Assembly (NCBI RefSeq): GCF_905147365.1
Contig: NC_056408.1
Coordinates: 16,678,001 to 16,742,000, forward strand
Direction of reading: 5' to 3'
Length of the DNA: 64,000 nt
DNA from: Aricia agestis
Taxonomy: Eukaryota; Arthropoda; Insecta; Lepidoptera; Lycaenidae
Made by a program: the position numbers and the translations under genes. Shown piece after piece: positions 31,922 to 42,059 of the stretch. Under the pieces are notes generated by a model that worked only from the letters and a program-made list of their open reading frames with translations, was not told the DNA's origin and made no database searches. Numbering within the stretch: the first letter of the stretch is position 1; each line of letters opens with the position of its first letter.

Positions 31922-32908
31922 GATACTTTCGCATTTATAATATTAGTATGGAAGTATGGATTAAACATCATATTCTAACGTATTAAAAACTATAAACAAA
32001 AACATACTAACTAATAAGTATGATTAGTTCTATGTTGCAATAAAGTAAAAAATAAAACGCCATCTGTTGAATCGTATTAGAACTAAAATGTTCATTCCAT
32101 CGATATATTTCTGGATTTTTTATAATATTATACATAAAATATGTTTAAGATTTTTGAAATTTTATTTTAATACACATCCAAGACCCAGGAAAATTTAAAA
32201 CTTTTTGTTCCGCCTGCGGGACTCGAACCCAGGACCCCCGGGATGAGCGCTGGCCACGCGCAATGCGAATTCATTTTCATCGAAATTTTCATGGAAATAA
32301 GATATTTTCCCACATCAAAATGTAGCCTATGTCCTTTCTCAGACTCTAGAATAACTGTATACAAAATTTCATTGCAATCGGTTCAGTAGTTTTGGCGTGA
32401 AAGCAAGACAGACAGACAGACAGACAGACAGAGATACTTTCGCATTTATAATATTAGTATGGATTAAACATCATATTCTAACGTATTAAAAACTATAAAC
32501 AAAAACATACTAACTAATAAGTATGATTAGTTCTATGTTACAATAAAGTAAAAAATAAAACGCCATCTGTTGAATTGTATTAGAACTAAAATGTTCATTC
32601 CATCGATATATTTCTGGATTTTTTATAATATTATACATAAAATATGTTCAAGATTTTTGAAATTTTATTTTAATACACATCCAAGACCCAGGAAAATTGA
32701 AAACTTTTTGTTCCGCCTGCGGGACTCGAACCCAGGACCCCCGGGATGAGCGCTGGCCACGCGCAATGCGAATTCATTTTCATCGAAATTTTCATGGAAA
32801 TAAGATATTTTCCAACATCAAAATGTAGCCTATGTCCTTTCTCAGACTCTAGAATAACTGTATACAAAATTTCATTGCAATCGGTTCAGTAGTTTTGGCG
32901 TGAAAGCA

Positions 32909-32943
<35 letters not shown>

Positions 32944-32975
32944 GATACTTTCGCATTTATAATATTAGTATGGAT
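31450..32975. repeat. three tandem 0.5-kb repeats with pol III B-box-like sequence
   Basis: Units start at about 31451, 31971 and 32474 (spacing about 519 and 503 bp). Each runs from 'atattctaacgtattaaaaac' to 'cgcatttataatattagtatgg'. Each contains, on the minus strand, CCTGGGTTCGAGTCCCGCAG, a good tRNA B-box, and ends with the retroposon tail and a (CAGA)n run of varying length. The length differences come mainly from the CAGA run. They look like a tandemly multiplied composite of a tRNA-like SINE piece and a retroposon tail. A 65-codon frame recurs in each but has no domain. Confidence 0.85.
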
Positions 32976-33129
32976 TTCATTAGCATATTGTGTCACCTGG
33001 TCCGGACAGGGACAATAGAAAGAGAAGAGAAGAGATAAATAAAAAAGAAATAACAATTTAACAAGTTTATTAAAAAGAAAAAAGAAACCTAGCTAGTCGG
33101 AGAGCGAGTAACGCGGGTACGAAGCCTAG

Positions 33130-33221
33130 CCTGTGATTAATTATGGGCTTACAGATTGTTTTATAGACTAAACTATAATAAAACTCGGTGGAGAAAATAA
33201 TCACGTTGCACTTTTATTAAC
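33130..33221 (-). repeat. copia LTR segment, 3' side
   Basis: 92 bp identical to 35332-35423. It begins (plus strand) TGTGATTAATTATGGGC at 33132 and merges at 33221 into integrase coding sequence, so the rest of pol and most of the LTR were lost by a deletion joining pol to the LTR. The stop of the pol frame (..VNKSAT) is inside this segment. Confidence 0.75.
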
Positions 33222-34646
33222 ATATACATTTTGACCAAAAACTTTTAAGTTATCAAACTTAGTAAAAGGCTTTTTAAACCACAATTCAAAAGGCGACTTG
33301 CCTTTCTCATGACTGTGTCCTGTCATGTTTAGAATATAGACAGCAGTGTTGGCTGCTTCAGCCCACAACTCTTTGGGTAATTTTGCACTTAATAACATGG
33401 CTCGAGCTGCCTCCACCACAGTCCTATTGTCTCTTTCAATTTTACCATTTTGTTCTGGTGTATAGGCCGTAGATGTCTGGTGCCTTATGCCTTTTTCCTT
33501 AAAAAAATCTTTAACTGTTACGTTAATAAATTCAGTCCCGTTATCGGTTCTTACAACCTTTATTTTCTCAATTGTGTCTTGTTCAGCCAAATTTATAAAC
33601 TCTTTAATCTTGTTCGGGACTTGACTTTTTTGCTTTAAGAAATATACAAATCTGTAAGTGGAATAATCATCTCTAATTAATAAGAAATATTTCGAACCTC
33701 CTAAGGACTCAACCTCCATAGGGCCACATACGTCCATATGTATTAACTGACATGGCCTCTTTGAAATAAAATCACTTCTCGGAAAAGGTAATCTGTGCAT
33801 CTTACCTTCCATGCAAGCATTGCATATTACCATATCATTTTTATATTTTATTCCATTTTTATTCAGGAACTGCTTCACATATTGAATGTTTTGATGCCCT
33901 AGGCGCTCATGCCAGATCTGTAGGCTTTCTGCTGTCATGGCTACATTGGCAATAAGATTAGAATCATGGCTGAAACACATTATGTACAATTTCTTCATTC
34001 TGTACCCCGTTGCCACAGCTTTTCCTTTCTTGTTCTTTATTTCACAATAATCCTTTTTAAATTCCATTTTATAACCTCTGTCTATGACACTTCCAACAGC
34101 AAACAAATTAACTGTCAGTTTGGGAACATATAATATATTATGAAGAGTGGTGTCGATCCATTCCTCTCCGTCAAAAGCTTTAAGCATCACTTTACCTTTA
34201 CCAATGACCTGTAGCTCTCTGCCATCACCAACTATTACTGACTGGTGGGATTCATACTCTTTAAAATCACTAAATAGGCTCCTCTGAAAACACATATGCT
34301 CGCTTGCACCAGTGTCGACTAACCAGCCTTTGTTTGCTTCATCATTCTTCATAATTGTTGTAAATGCATTATGCTTTTTGTTTGACTCGCTATCTTTGTA
34401 GACATCTCTGCTTTTCTCTTTATTCAGCCGTAATCTGCAAATTTTAATAGAATGGCCATATTTTTTACAGTAAAAACATTGCAACTTAGCTCGACAATCT
34501 TTTTTATAATGGCCTATCTTGCCACAACCAAAACACTTTACCTCGTTAAGTTTCTTAGTAGCTGTCGCCAGCGCTACACACTCTATTTCAGATTTAGTTT
34601 CATTACTTGAAATATTGCGATCTTCCTCAATCAACAATCTCCACAA
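33201..34646 (-). pseudogene. Ty1/copia pol: nucleocapsid, protease, integrase; RT and RNase H deleted
   Basis: In order: two zinc knuckles (CFGCGKIGHYKKDC, CFYCKKYGHSIKIC), protease GWLVDTGASEHMCFQ with the catalytic Asp, the integrase HHCC domain (WHERLGHQNIQYVKQFLN.. with CNAC), then HMDVCGPMEV, VVRTDNGTEF and PEQNGKIERD carrying Asp, Asp and Glu. The frame ends at ..FGQNVYVNKSAT, where coding sequence is joined to the LTR. It is in frame with gag upstream except for one TAG. With no reverse transcriptase the copy cannot move by itself. Confidence 0.9.
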
Positions 34647-34652
34647 GTTCTC

Positions 34653-35180
34653 CTACAGTTTGATTTCTGTAGGGACCGATTCCCAAGCTGCTATAAAATG
34701 GCGATATTTTTCTGGCAGCGACATAAGTACCTTGGTGATAACCATCTTGTCAGATATATCATCGCCTAACTGGCGAATATTAGCTCTTACTTCTTCTATT
34801 TTTGAAAAGAATAGGGAAATATCTGTATCACATTTGAGCGAATAAAACTTCTGTTGATCAAGATGATAGGATGTTGACGACTTTTTCTCGTAGATATTAT
34901 TTAATTTCGTCCACATCTCGGCAGACGTATTGGCAGTAAGTAGGTGTGTCATTATGATTTGTTCAATATGTAAAACAATCCAACCTTGCGCCTTACTGTC
35001 TTTTGAAATCCAATCCTGGTACTCCGCCTTTTTGTCTTTGTCGGGCTTAGGTATGGAGCCATCCACGATATCAAATATGCCTTTGGCTTTTAGAATAACT
35101 CTCATCTGAAATTTCCAGGTGCACCATGTCGCACTTCCATTTAACTTTACTCCAGAAGATTGCGGTTGTGACATATCCAT
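34653..35180 (-). CDS. Ty1/copia gag, ends at an in-frame TAG
   Basis: ATG at 35180. The product has the copia gag (UBN2-type) pattern: LNGSATWCTWKFQMRVILKA, AQGWIVLHIEQIIM, AEMWTKLNNIYEKKSSTSYH and VLMSLPEKYRHFIAAWES. It stops at TAG 34653-34655 after PTEIKL; reading continues in the same frame as ENLWRLLIEEDRN into the pol frame, so in the parent element gag and pol were one frame. The TAG is probably a disabling mutation, unless a gag-only product is made. Confidence 0.85.
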   Translation of the reverse strand: MDMSQPQSSGVKLNGSATWCTWKFQMRVILKAKGIFDIVDGSIPKPDKDKKAEYQDWISKDSKAQGWIVLHIEQIIMTHLLTANTSAEMWTKLNNIYEKKSSTSYHLDQQKFYSLKCDTDISLFFSKIEEVRANIRQLGDDISDKMVITKVLMSLPEKYRHFIAAWESVPTEIKL

Positions 35181-35319
35181 TTTCGTCCTCTCTTACGACG
35201 ACCGGCGAATCGAACAAAGGAAAAAATGGCGTCCGATGGCGTCTTGACTCGGCAAATACCGCTCGCGAAAATCTCTTGCAATACGTTTGCTCTCGCCGTA
35301 ATTTATTCACTAGCGTATT

Positions 35320-35333
35320 CTGGGCCCATAACC
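35320..35333 (-). promoter_or_regulatory. copia-type primer binding site (initiator tRNA-Met half)
   Basis: Directly inside the 5' LTR, whose terminal CA (minus strand) abuts it, lies GGTTATGGGCCCAG on the minus strand. It complements the anticodon stem-loop of initiator tRNA-Met (CTGGGCCCATAACC). Copia elements are known to prime with a cleaved half of that tRNA. This fixes the end of the 5' LTR near 35334. Confidence 0.75.
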
Positions 35334-35590
35334 TGTGATTAATTATGGGCTTACAGATTGTTTTATAGACTAAACTATAATAAAACTCGGTGGAGAAAAT
35401 AATCACGTTGCACTTTTATTAACTCATATGCGGAAGAGAACAAACATTTGACATTTGACAAAGACAAAGGATCTTGTACCACAGATAATTTCTTAATTTT
35501 TATATTTATTGAAGTCTACACTTCACATAGCCTCAGTCTATTTCGCAGTTTTTTTTAGTTCACGGGTAGAGACATTACAGTTATCTTAAG
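35332..35590 (-). repeat. copia 5' LTR (outer end uncertain)
   Basis: Starts at 35332/35334 next to the primer site; the first 92 bp are identical to 33130-33221. Identity between the two copies suggests a young insertion. The outer boundary cannot be fixed because the other LTR is truncated; a region to about 35580 has LTR-like AT content. Confidence 0.55.
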
Positions 35591-35823
35591 ATCAGACAGC
35601 GACGTGGGGGACTCCAGCTCCTCAGGTCTCCGTGAGCCTCCAGACAGGCGTAGGGTCGACGGCCATCTGTTGGTGCCGAGATGTTCGGGACTAGGGCTTG
35701 AATATCGGATGGTTTTTCAATTCCGTAATTGGGTTTCGATATTCAGTATTTCAATTCCGGAATTCCGGAACTCAAAAGTGTCTTTTTTGTGAAAAAAAGT
35801 TTAAATTGAAAATATTGAAACCA

Positions 35824-35900
35824 AAAGATCAACGCGAGTGGGATTTGAACCCACGAGCCTGGCGATCCGTGCCAGCCACTGCTCTAACCAACTAGCACTG
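35824..35900 (-). repeat. tRNA-like sequence, SINE head or tRNA pseudogene
   Basis: The minus strand has a D-arm/A-box-like TAGTTGGTTAGAGCAGTGG and a perfect T-arm GTGGGTTCAAATCCCAC (B-box). The putative anticodon stem CTGGC/GCCAG closes a 7-base loop lacking the invariant T33, and the ends cannot pair as an acceptor stem. A functional tRNA is therefore unlikely. Confidence 0.6.
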
Positions 35901-36224
35901 TGAGTGCAGAACACAAATAAAAAAGTTTATATTGACTCTATCTATCTAAGTATAAAAAGATTGCAAAAATGTCATACCTAATATTATTATTTTATTATTT
36001 AAATGTATGTTTTCTATCAAATACCATTAATTTTATGGATTTACTTTCTTAGTGTGTATTAGAAATATGATCAAATAAAACAATTGAAATGAAAAGTACT
36101 TGAGTTTTATATACTTATAAGAAAAATCAGAAATTATTCATTTGTAGTAATTAAAGTCAATGAAATCGCATAAGAAGCTCACTACACTAACGGAAACGTG
36201 CGACAGCTGTTGATGATTTATAAT

Positions 36225-37695
36225 CTAAGTACATTTTTGTTTATAATGAAATTTTAAGAAGGTAAGCGCGTTCAAACTGTCGTCATTGAGTGAGCTTCGT
36301 ACGCGATTACATATATTGGTGACCACCGAAAAAGCTCTTTCCGCTTCTACGCTCGTTGGCGGTATTGTTTTCAAATATTGGAAACATTTTTGTAGGTACT
36401 GTCCTCTAACGCCACCGTTTTCATAAACTGCCATCTCTACTCCTATTAAACTTTCTAAATCTAAAACGTTCGTCTTCCTTCTACTTTTTACTGTTAATTT
36501 GTTTTGTATGGTTTGTTGTAATTCTTTTTTAATGTCTTTTTTTTTCATTTTCTGTATTTGTTACTATTTCAATACAATCACTATTTTCTTCCTCTTCTCC
36601 TGGGATTCTTTCCTCCTTCTCTAATCTTTTAATTATTTTAATTATTTCCGTGAACATTTCTTCACCCGTTGGTTTGCTGAAGGTCCCAAGGTCAAAGTTG
36701 TCTTTGTGGTAGTCTTCAGAGTCGTAGAGATAAGTCAGCACAGATGCCAGTGGAAGCCGTCTTTCCTTTATTCTCTTTCTTAGGCTTTGTGCCAACTTAT
36801 TGCTGATACTACCATTCAGGCTATCTAATGATTTTAACATAAACTTTAGGGCTGTGTCAGCAGTCATTAGATTAGCCTCCCTGGTGCACAGAGACTCTAC
36901 GGTTATTTTGATGACATTGAGACTCTCGTGTAGCTCTTTGAGTATGGCCATGGATTCTTCATTTATGGGAACCACAATATCTAAGTCTAGAAAACCTTTG
37001 GTGATACAGGACTTCAACTTCAAAAATCTTTCGATCATGTCACTTAAACTGGACCATCTCGTTTTACAGTCCAATACTAAATTTAGTTCTTTCCCAAACT
37101 CTTCTCTTGCATATTTTTGAATAGCTTCGTTCTTTAAGCTTGACTTACGTACAGACATGACCAATTTTCGAATCTTTTCCACTGTTTCTTTAAAGTTAAG
37201 TTCTCTTTCTGTTTCAATTGTTGGTATATCAATATCAAAACCACTGTTAAATTCTTCACTTTCATCATCACTACTTTCCTCTAATGCCCCATCTTCGTCT
37301 TGATGTTCAGGTTCAAAAATATTTGCATCAATCGTTCTATCATTGTTGCTGTTATTTTCTTCGTTGGAGTTCTTCTTGTACAAAACATCAGTAACTCCTA
37401 ATTGTATGCCATGCGCAAGACATATTTGGTGGTAGCCCTCGTAATATCGGCCCATTTTGATCATAACTGATGCTCCGTCAGTTGTCAAGCAAATTACGTC
37501 TTTATCTAGATCCACAGCAAAGCCTTTGAGATGTGCTTTCAGATAAGTAAGGGCGGTTATGGCAGGCATACTGCCTTCAATTCTTACAAGACCCAGGTTT
37601 TTGAAGTTATCTTTAAATTTGTCAGAGTGTAAATTTACATTCATGTATCGTCTGTTACGTGTTGAAGTATACTCGTCGAGAGTTACAGAATAACG
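36225..37695 (-). pseudogene. hAT transposase, N-terminally truncated and frameshifted
   Basis: The minus-strand frame to 36529 contains YSVTLDEYTSTRNRRYMNVN, KDVICLTTDGASVMIKMG (catalytic Asp), YHQICLAHGIQLGVTDVL, a long acidic insert, and VLDCKTRWSSLSDMIERFLK with the DCxTRW motif. A frame change in a 9-base A run near 36537-36545 leads into 36225-36535, the C-terminal dimerisation region: QKCFQYLKTIPPTSVEAERA, FSVVTNICNRVRSSLNDDSL. At 37695 it is fused abruptly to the 3' part of a mariner gene, so its N-terminus (BED finger) is missing. Confidence 0.82.
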
Positions 37696-38884
37696 TGTTG
37701 TGGTATCTTGTGGAACCAATTTTCATAGCACTTTTTCCATTCTGATTGAGGTATCTCCAAAACGTGCATTTTGAACGCATCAACAGCCTCTTCGCGGCTC
37801 GAAAAACGTTGACCACGTAATTTGTTCTTCGCGTATGGAAATAAAAAGAAATCGTTAGGTGCCAAATCAGGGCTGTACGGCGGATGACCAGTCAATTCGA
37901 TCTTTTGACCCTCCAAAAACTGAGTTGTTTCAGCTGAGGTGTGACAGCTAGCATTGTCGTGATGTAATATGATTCTGCGTTGTCGGTTGTCCTTTCTTAT
38001 TTCTTCAAAGACTTCTGGTAAACAAATGGTCGTATACCATTCAGAATTAACCGTTTTACGATTCTCTAATGGCACTGTAGCCACATGTCCATTAATTCCA
38101 AAAAAACAGGCGACCATTTGCTTCAAAGTACTTTTTGCACGAGTAACTTTTGTTGGTTTCGGCTCATCTTGGAACACCCACACCGTTGACTGTTGTTTAG
38201 TTTCGGGGTCATATGCATAGATCCAAGATTCATCACCTGTGTAGATATTATAAACGGCTTTTGACGTACCACGGTTGTATTTTTTTATCATTTTTTTGCA
38301 CCAATCGACACGAGCCCGTTTTTGATCGATTGTCAAGTTGTGCGGAATCAAACGCGAACATATTTTTTTACAGCCAAATGTTCGTGTAATATTTTATGTA
38401 TGCTCGTCATACTTATGCCTAAGGACGCCTCTGTCTCGCGATATGTAACATGACGATCACGCATTATTAGTTCCCGCACAGCATCTATATTTTGTGGGAC
38501 AACAGCTGTTTTTGGGCGACCTTCTTTATTTTCATCCGTGAGCATAGACCGCCCACGATTAAACTCACTGTACCAGTGATAAACAGTGGTTTTTGATGGT
38601 GCTTCATCTCCAAAAGTTGCGGTGAGTTGAATAAAGCACTGTTGTTGATTTAGCCCACGCCGAAAATCGTAGTAAATCATTGCACGAAAATGTTCACGCG
38701 TTAAATCCATGGCAAATGAAGACACGCAATTTTCAAAATGACGCCACAATGGAAAAATAATTGACAGTCACATGAAACAAAATGTATTTTTCAACCAAAG
38801 AGTTCTATTTTCAAATGTTGTAATTACTTTTTAAATATTGTTCTTGTAAGTGGCCAGTTCCGGATACATAAATAGCAGCCCTCG
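37683..38884 (-). mobile_element. mariner DD34D transposon, right end intact, left end lost
   Basis: The transposase starts at ATG 38710 (MDLTREHFRAMIYYDFRRGL) with the mariner HTH region (TTVYHWYSEFNRGR, TYRETEASLGIS). The frame shifts in a 7-base A run near 38365. The catalytic part has TGDESWIYAYDPETKQQSTV, ILHHDNASCHTS and PPYSPDLAPNDFFLFP; 34 residues separate the last two Asp, so it is DD34D. The right terminus CGAGGGCTGCTATTTATG (38884 leftward) is preceded by TA (38885-38886) within a Merlin gene. On the left the coding sequence joins a hAT gene at about 37695 with no terminal repeat, showing a deletion. Confidence 0.85.
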
Positions 38885-38886
38885 TA

Positions 38887-39890
38887 GAGCCTTCCTGAAT
38901 GTGCTTCTTGATGAGTGGCATTAATATTTCCGCAGACCTTTCATTGTCAGGACACACTTCCAGCCATCGCTCATCCAAGGTCATCGCTCCCATCTTGGAT
39001 CATCCCTATCACCCAATGACCTTCGATCTGTCGAACACGGTTATATTTTCTTTTGCCAAATTTGGATTCGTCTATTTGTACAATTTTTCCTGGCCCTCCT
39101 ATTTTCTAACTTGCTTGGTTATGTTCAAGCTCATAAATAACAATTATTTCTCGGCAATAGGTGTACCAGTCCGCCACAGTTTTCATGGAAATCACAGGCT
39201 CATCTTCGGTAGTAAGTTGTTTTTGTACTTGTATATAAGACAAGCCCTCTCTAAAACTTAAAAGCATACATGATTTGAAATACTAATGTGATGCATAACC
39301 TCATATTTTCAAACCAGGTTTTTTTTTTAAATGAAATAAGGGGGTAAACGAGCAAACGGGTCACCTGATGGAAAGCAACTTCCGTCACCCATGGACACTC
39401 GCAGCATCAGAAGAGCTGCAGGTGCGTTGCCGACCTTTTAAGAGGGAATAGGGTAATAGGGGAGGGTAGGGATGGGAAGGGAATAGGGGAGGGTAGGGAA
39501 GGGAATAGGGTAGGGGATTGGGCCTCCGGTAAACTCACTCACTCGGCAAAACACAGCGCAAGCGCTGTTTCACGCCGGTTTTCTGTGAGAACATGCTATT
39601 TCTCCGGTCGAGCCGGCCCATTCGTGCCGAAGCATGGCTCTCCCACGTTCCTTGTACCCGGCTCACACTCCTGTTCCTGTAGTTGCTCTTTCCGCAGCGG
39701 AATCCGCCAAAATGGGTTTCGGTAGACAGCGTCATTGGCCTGTGGTGTATATGACACATTTTCTCCTTAGGAATAAATCCTCTCTCCTCAGCAAACTGGA
39801 TACACTGCTGTACCGTCCCAAGTCTTGTGAAGATTTTTTTCCAGTTCCACATCGACCTAAAACAAAAACAAAGCAAGTTGATTGAGAAAA
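38887..39890 (-). pseudogene. Merlin (ISXO2-like) transposase, copy A, twice interrupted
   Basis: The minus strand starts MWNWKKIFTRLGTVQQCIQF near 39855, with a short zinc-binding region (KMCHIHHRPMTL.., FRCGKSNYRNRSVSRVQGTW). It is broken at about 39649 by a LINE tail and resumes near 39110 with GGPGKI..QIDESKFGKRKY (first catalytic Asp), IEGHWVIGMI and WLEVCPDNERSAEIL. At 38887 a mariner is inserted, cutting off the second Asp and Glu. Merlin transposases are relatives of bacterial IS1016/ISXO2. Confidence 0.75.
39319..39649 (-). repeat. interspersed LINE-tail repeat, copy 2, inserted in Merlin copy A
   Basis: Same consensus as 20611-20971 in reverse: T-rich start, 'atgaaataagggggtaaacg', 'caggtgcgttgccgac', a GGGAATAGGG tract, and 'gaagcatggctctcccacgt' at the end. 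It splits the transposase frame after ..VQGT. Confidence 0.78.
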
Positions 39891-40099
39891 ATTTACACAA
39901 CTCCCAGTTACCCAAAGTACAATATAAAATAAAGAAAGTGCCTCCGCTGTCGGCGCCGGCTCCCAAAAATATCAGTATAGGGAACCGGCGCGGCGGTATT
40001 TTGCCGGCAGCCGAGATTTAAAACAACGGCGGCTGATGCCAGCACTCAAAATGGGAGCCGGTCTAAGTCTTTTGGTCGCCTTTTTTAACTCCCTTTAAC

Positions 40100-40445
40100 C
40101 TAACCTACAGCGTGTTATGTGACGGTCGCCGGCTGCTGCCGCAGCACAGTCACAGTTCAAACCTAACCTAGATTTGGACTTTCTGGATTGTGTTCGTTTT
40201 TTTTTTGGCGGGAGGCTGCGCCCCTCGAGCCCCCCTTTTATTTTATGACGGTCGCCGGCTGCTGCCGCAGCACGCTCGCGGCGCTCGCTCGGCTCCCTCT
40301 GTGTTGTGGTCTAAGTTCTAACCTAACCTACTCTTGGACTTTCTGCATTGTGTTTTTGTGTTTGTTTTGGCGAGTGGCTGCGCCCCCCGAGCCCCGCTTT
40401 CGAGGGGCCTGCGCTCCCCGTCCCCCCGCTTCGGTATCCGTGGTT
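40100..40445 (+). repeat. GC-rich imperfect direct repeats with CCTAACCTA blocks
   Basis: 'gacggtcgccggctgctgcc' plus 'gcagcac' occurs at about 40121 and 40249. It is followed by 'taacctaacctac'-like blocks (about 40095, 40160, 40320) and 'ttggactttctg(g/c)attgtg'. The repeat period is about 130-160 bp. It lies between two Merlin-related copies and may be the 5' region of the element. Too short and irregular for telomeric DNA. Confidence 0.5.
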
Positions 40446-40497
40446 AAGTAATTAAGTAAGACTGATGTTTTTGATCATTTTTCTGTCATTTGAGAAA

Positions 40498-40545
40498 CGA
40501 TGTTTGTCGAATAGGCGCCGGCAACCTATTCGGCAAACATCGCGT
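40498..40545. repeat. hairpin, 18-bp arms
   Basis: CGATGTTTGTCGAATAGG is mirrored by CCTATTCGGCAAACATCG with one mismatch around a 12-base GC-rich loop. It lies just left of the repeated Gly-Pro-Ser exon. Confidence 0.6.
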
Positions 40546-40659
40546 GACTTCGGCAAATTTCGAAAAACAGCGTCGGCAGCGGAGGTACTTCCAAAAATAA
40601 ATATTAATCATCTATTAACACACACGCACAAGGCGAGACGAAAACAATAAAAAGAAAGT

Positions 40660-40910
40660 CGAGAAAAATACTAACCTCAACTCTTCCGAGTAATAACGAA
40701 CTCGCCTTTCCCATGAACCAGAAGGGGTTGCTGGCTCGTGCAAGTCTCCAGATGATGTGGAAACTGGCATGACGAGATCTGCCATCCCACTTAGGACCAG
40801 CAATCCCACTAGGACCAGCCATCAAACTAGGACCAGCCATCCCACTAGGACCAGCAGGCGAAGTAGGCACAAGCAGCTCACTAGAGACCATCAACCAAAA
40901 GGAGGCGTAA
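40660..40910 (-). pseudogene. Gly-Pro-Ser repeat exon associated with Merlin, copy A
   Basis: The minus strand encodes LLVPTSPAGPSGMAGPSLMA then GPSGIAGP, a collagen-like run of GPSG(M/I)A units. Then, out of frame with the other copy, comes VMPVSTSSGDLHEPATPSGS and WERRVRYYSEELR, followed by a GTTAGT donor. A near-identical exon lies at 41745-41970. Both lie upstream of Merlin transposase sequence on the same strand, so I infer an upstream exon of the Merlin gene. No known domain. Confidence 0.4.
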
Positions 40911-41115
40911 CAAACGGCTCAACAGAGTCCAACACTTGCACTACACTCAACTTTTCAGGCGATTCTGCGGAACTCGAAGACTGGGGCTACACTCTAGGGG
41001 TAGGGCAGACTAGTAACACGTGGGGTCAGGGTTGACTAACTCGGTTTTGTCAAAGGTGGGCAGGGCAGACATTATCCTAAATAAAACAAAAAAATGTAGT
41101 TGACAATCATTTTAA

Positions 41116-41650
41116 TTAATTTGTATTGTCCACATGCACATAATTAATTGCCTTTAATAGTTCTTCGAATGGATCGGTATGGTTGACCCTTATTTTTCGG
41201 CTCCATAAGTTTTCGCACAGCCAATCCGTGAAATCTGCTTTAGTTTGTTCCTTCTTGAATTGTTTTTTCAGTCCCCTACACTGGCTCTCAATGCGCTGCG
41301 TGTGTGTCCCATCTGGTGCCACAAATTTGTTTCTGGGATCACTGTGATTCACCCTATTATGAGATATCCATGCTCAGGAAGGCTCATGTAAGCTCTCCAA
41401 TAATCAGTATGGATAATAGAACCTTCCTGAACATGCTTCTTGATGAGTGGCACCAATATTTCCGCAGACCTTTCATTGTCAGGACACACTTCCAGCCGAA
41501 GGTCATCGCTCCCATCTTGGATCATCCCTATCACCCAATGACCTTCGATCTGTCGACCACGGTTATATTTTCTTTTGCCAAATTTGAATTCGTCTATTTG
41601 TATAATTTTTCCTGGCCCTCCTATTTTCTAACTTGCTTGGTTATGTTCCA
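41116..41650 (-). pseudogene. Merlin (ISXO2-like) transposase, copy B, catalytic part
   Basis: After a TAG-like acceptor the minus strand reads GPGKIIQIDEFKFGKRKYNR (first Asp), IEGHWVIGMIQDGSDDLRLE, VCPDNERSAEILVPLIKKHV and GSIIHTDYWRAYMSLPEHGY (second Asp). A frame change at about 41352 leads to VNHSDPRNKFVAPDGTHTQR with IESQCRGLKKQFKKE (Glu) and ends ..INYVHVDNTN at 41116. The DDE triad is all present but the frame is broken, and the N-terminal zinc part is deleted between 41650 and 41690. Confidence 0.8.
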
Positions 41651-41744
41651 GCTCATAAATAACAATTGTTTCTTGGCAATAGCTATAGCAATCGCACACA
41701 AGGCGAGACGAAAACAATTAAAAGAAAGCCGAGAAAGATACTAA

Positions 41745-41970
41745 CCTCAACTCTACCGAGTAATAATGGACTCGCCTTTCCCATGAACCAGAAGGGGTTG
41801 CTGACTCGTGCAAGTCTCCAGATGATGTGGAAACTGGCATGACGAGATCTGCCATCCCACTAGGACCAGCGATCCCACTAGGACCAGCCATCCCATTAGG
41901 ACCAGCAGGCGAAGTAGGCACAAGCAGCTCAATAGAGACCATCACTTGCGCACTACACAAAGGCACTGAA
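41745..41970 (-). pseudogene. Gly-Pro-Ser repeat exon associated with Merlin, copy B
   Basis: Minus-strand frame VSIELLVPTSPAGPNGMAGP then SGIAGPSGMADLVMPVSTSS, ..PSGSWERRVHYYSVELR, ending at a GTTAGT donor near 41746. Close copy of the exon at 40660-40910, with one repeat unit fewer and the frame kept through the end. It indicates that the surrounding 1 kb was carried twice, probably as parts of two Merlin insertions. Confidence 0.4.
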
Positions 41971-42059
41971 AAGGAGGCGTAACAAACGGCTCAACAGAGT
42001 CCAACACTTGCACTTCACTCAACTTTTCAGGCGATTCTGCGGAACTCGAAGACTGGGGC

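Noticed and set aside
31648..32867. 65-codon frames repeated in each tandem unit
   Set aside because: They arise from the repeat itself, have no domain and cross the B-box region.
31450..32975. Regularly spaced repeats that could suggest a CRISPR-like array
   Set aside because: Three units of about 500 bp with no short repeat/unique spacer structure, in a eukaryotic sequence.
35824..35900. Functional tRNA gene on the minus strand
   Set aside because: The T-arm is perfect, but there is no pairing acceptor stem and the anticodon loop lacks T33.
40095..40335. CCTAACCTA blocks resembling the insect telomere repeat (TTAGG)n
   Set aside because: Only two units at a time, interrupted and part of a longer GC-rich repeat; not a telomeric tract.
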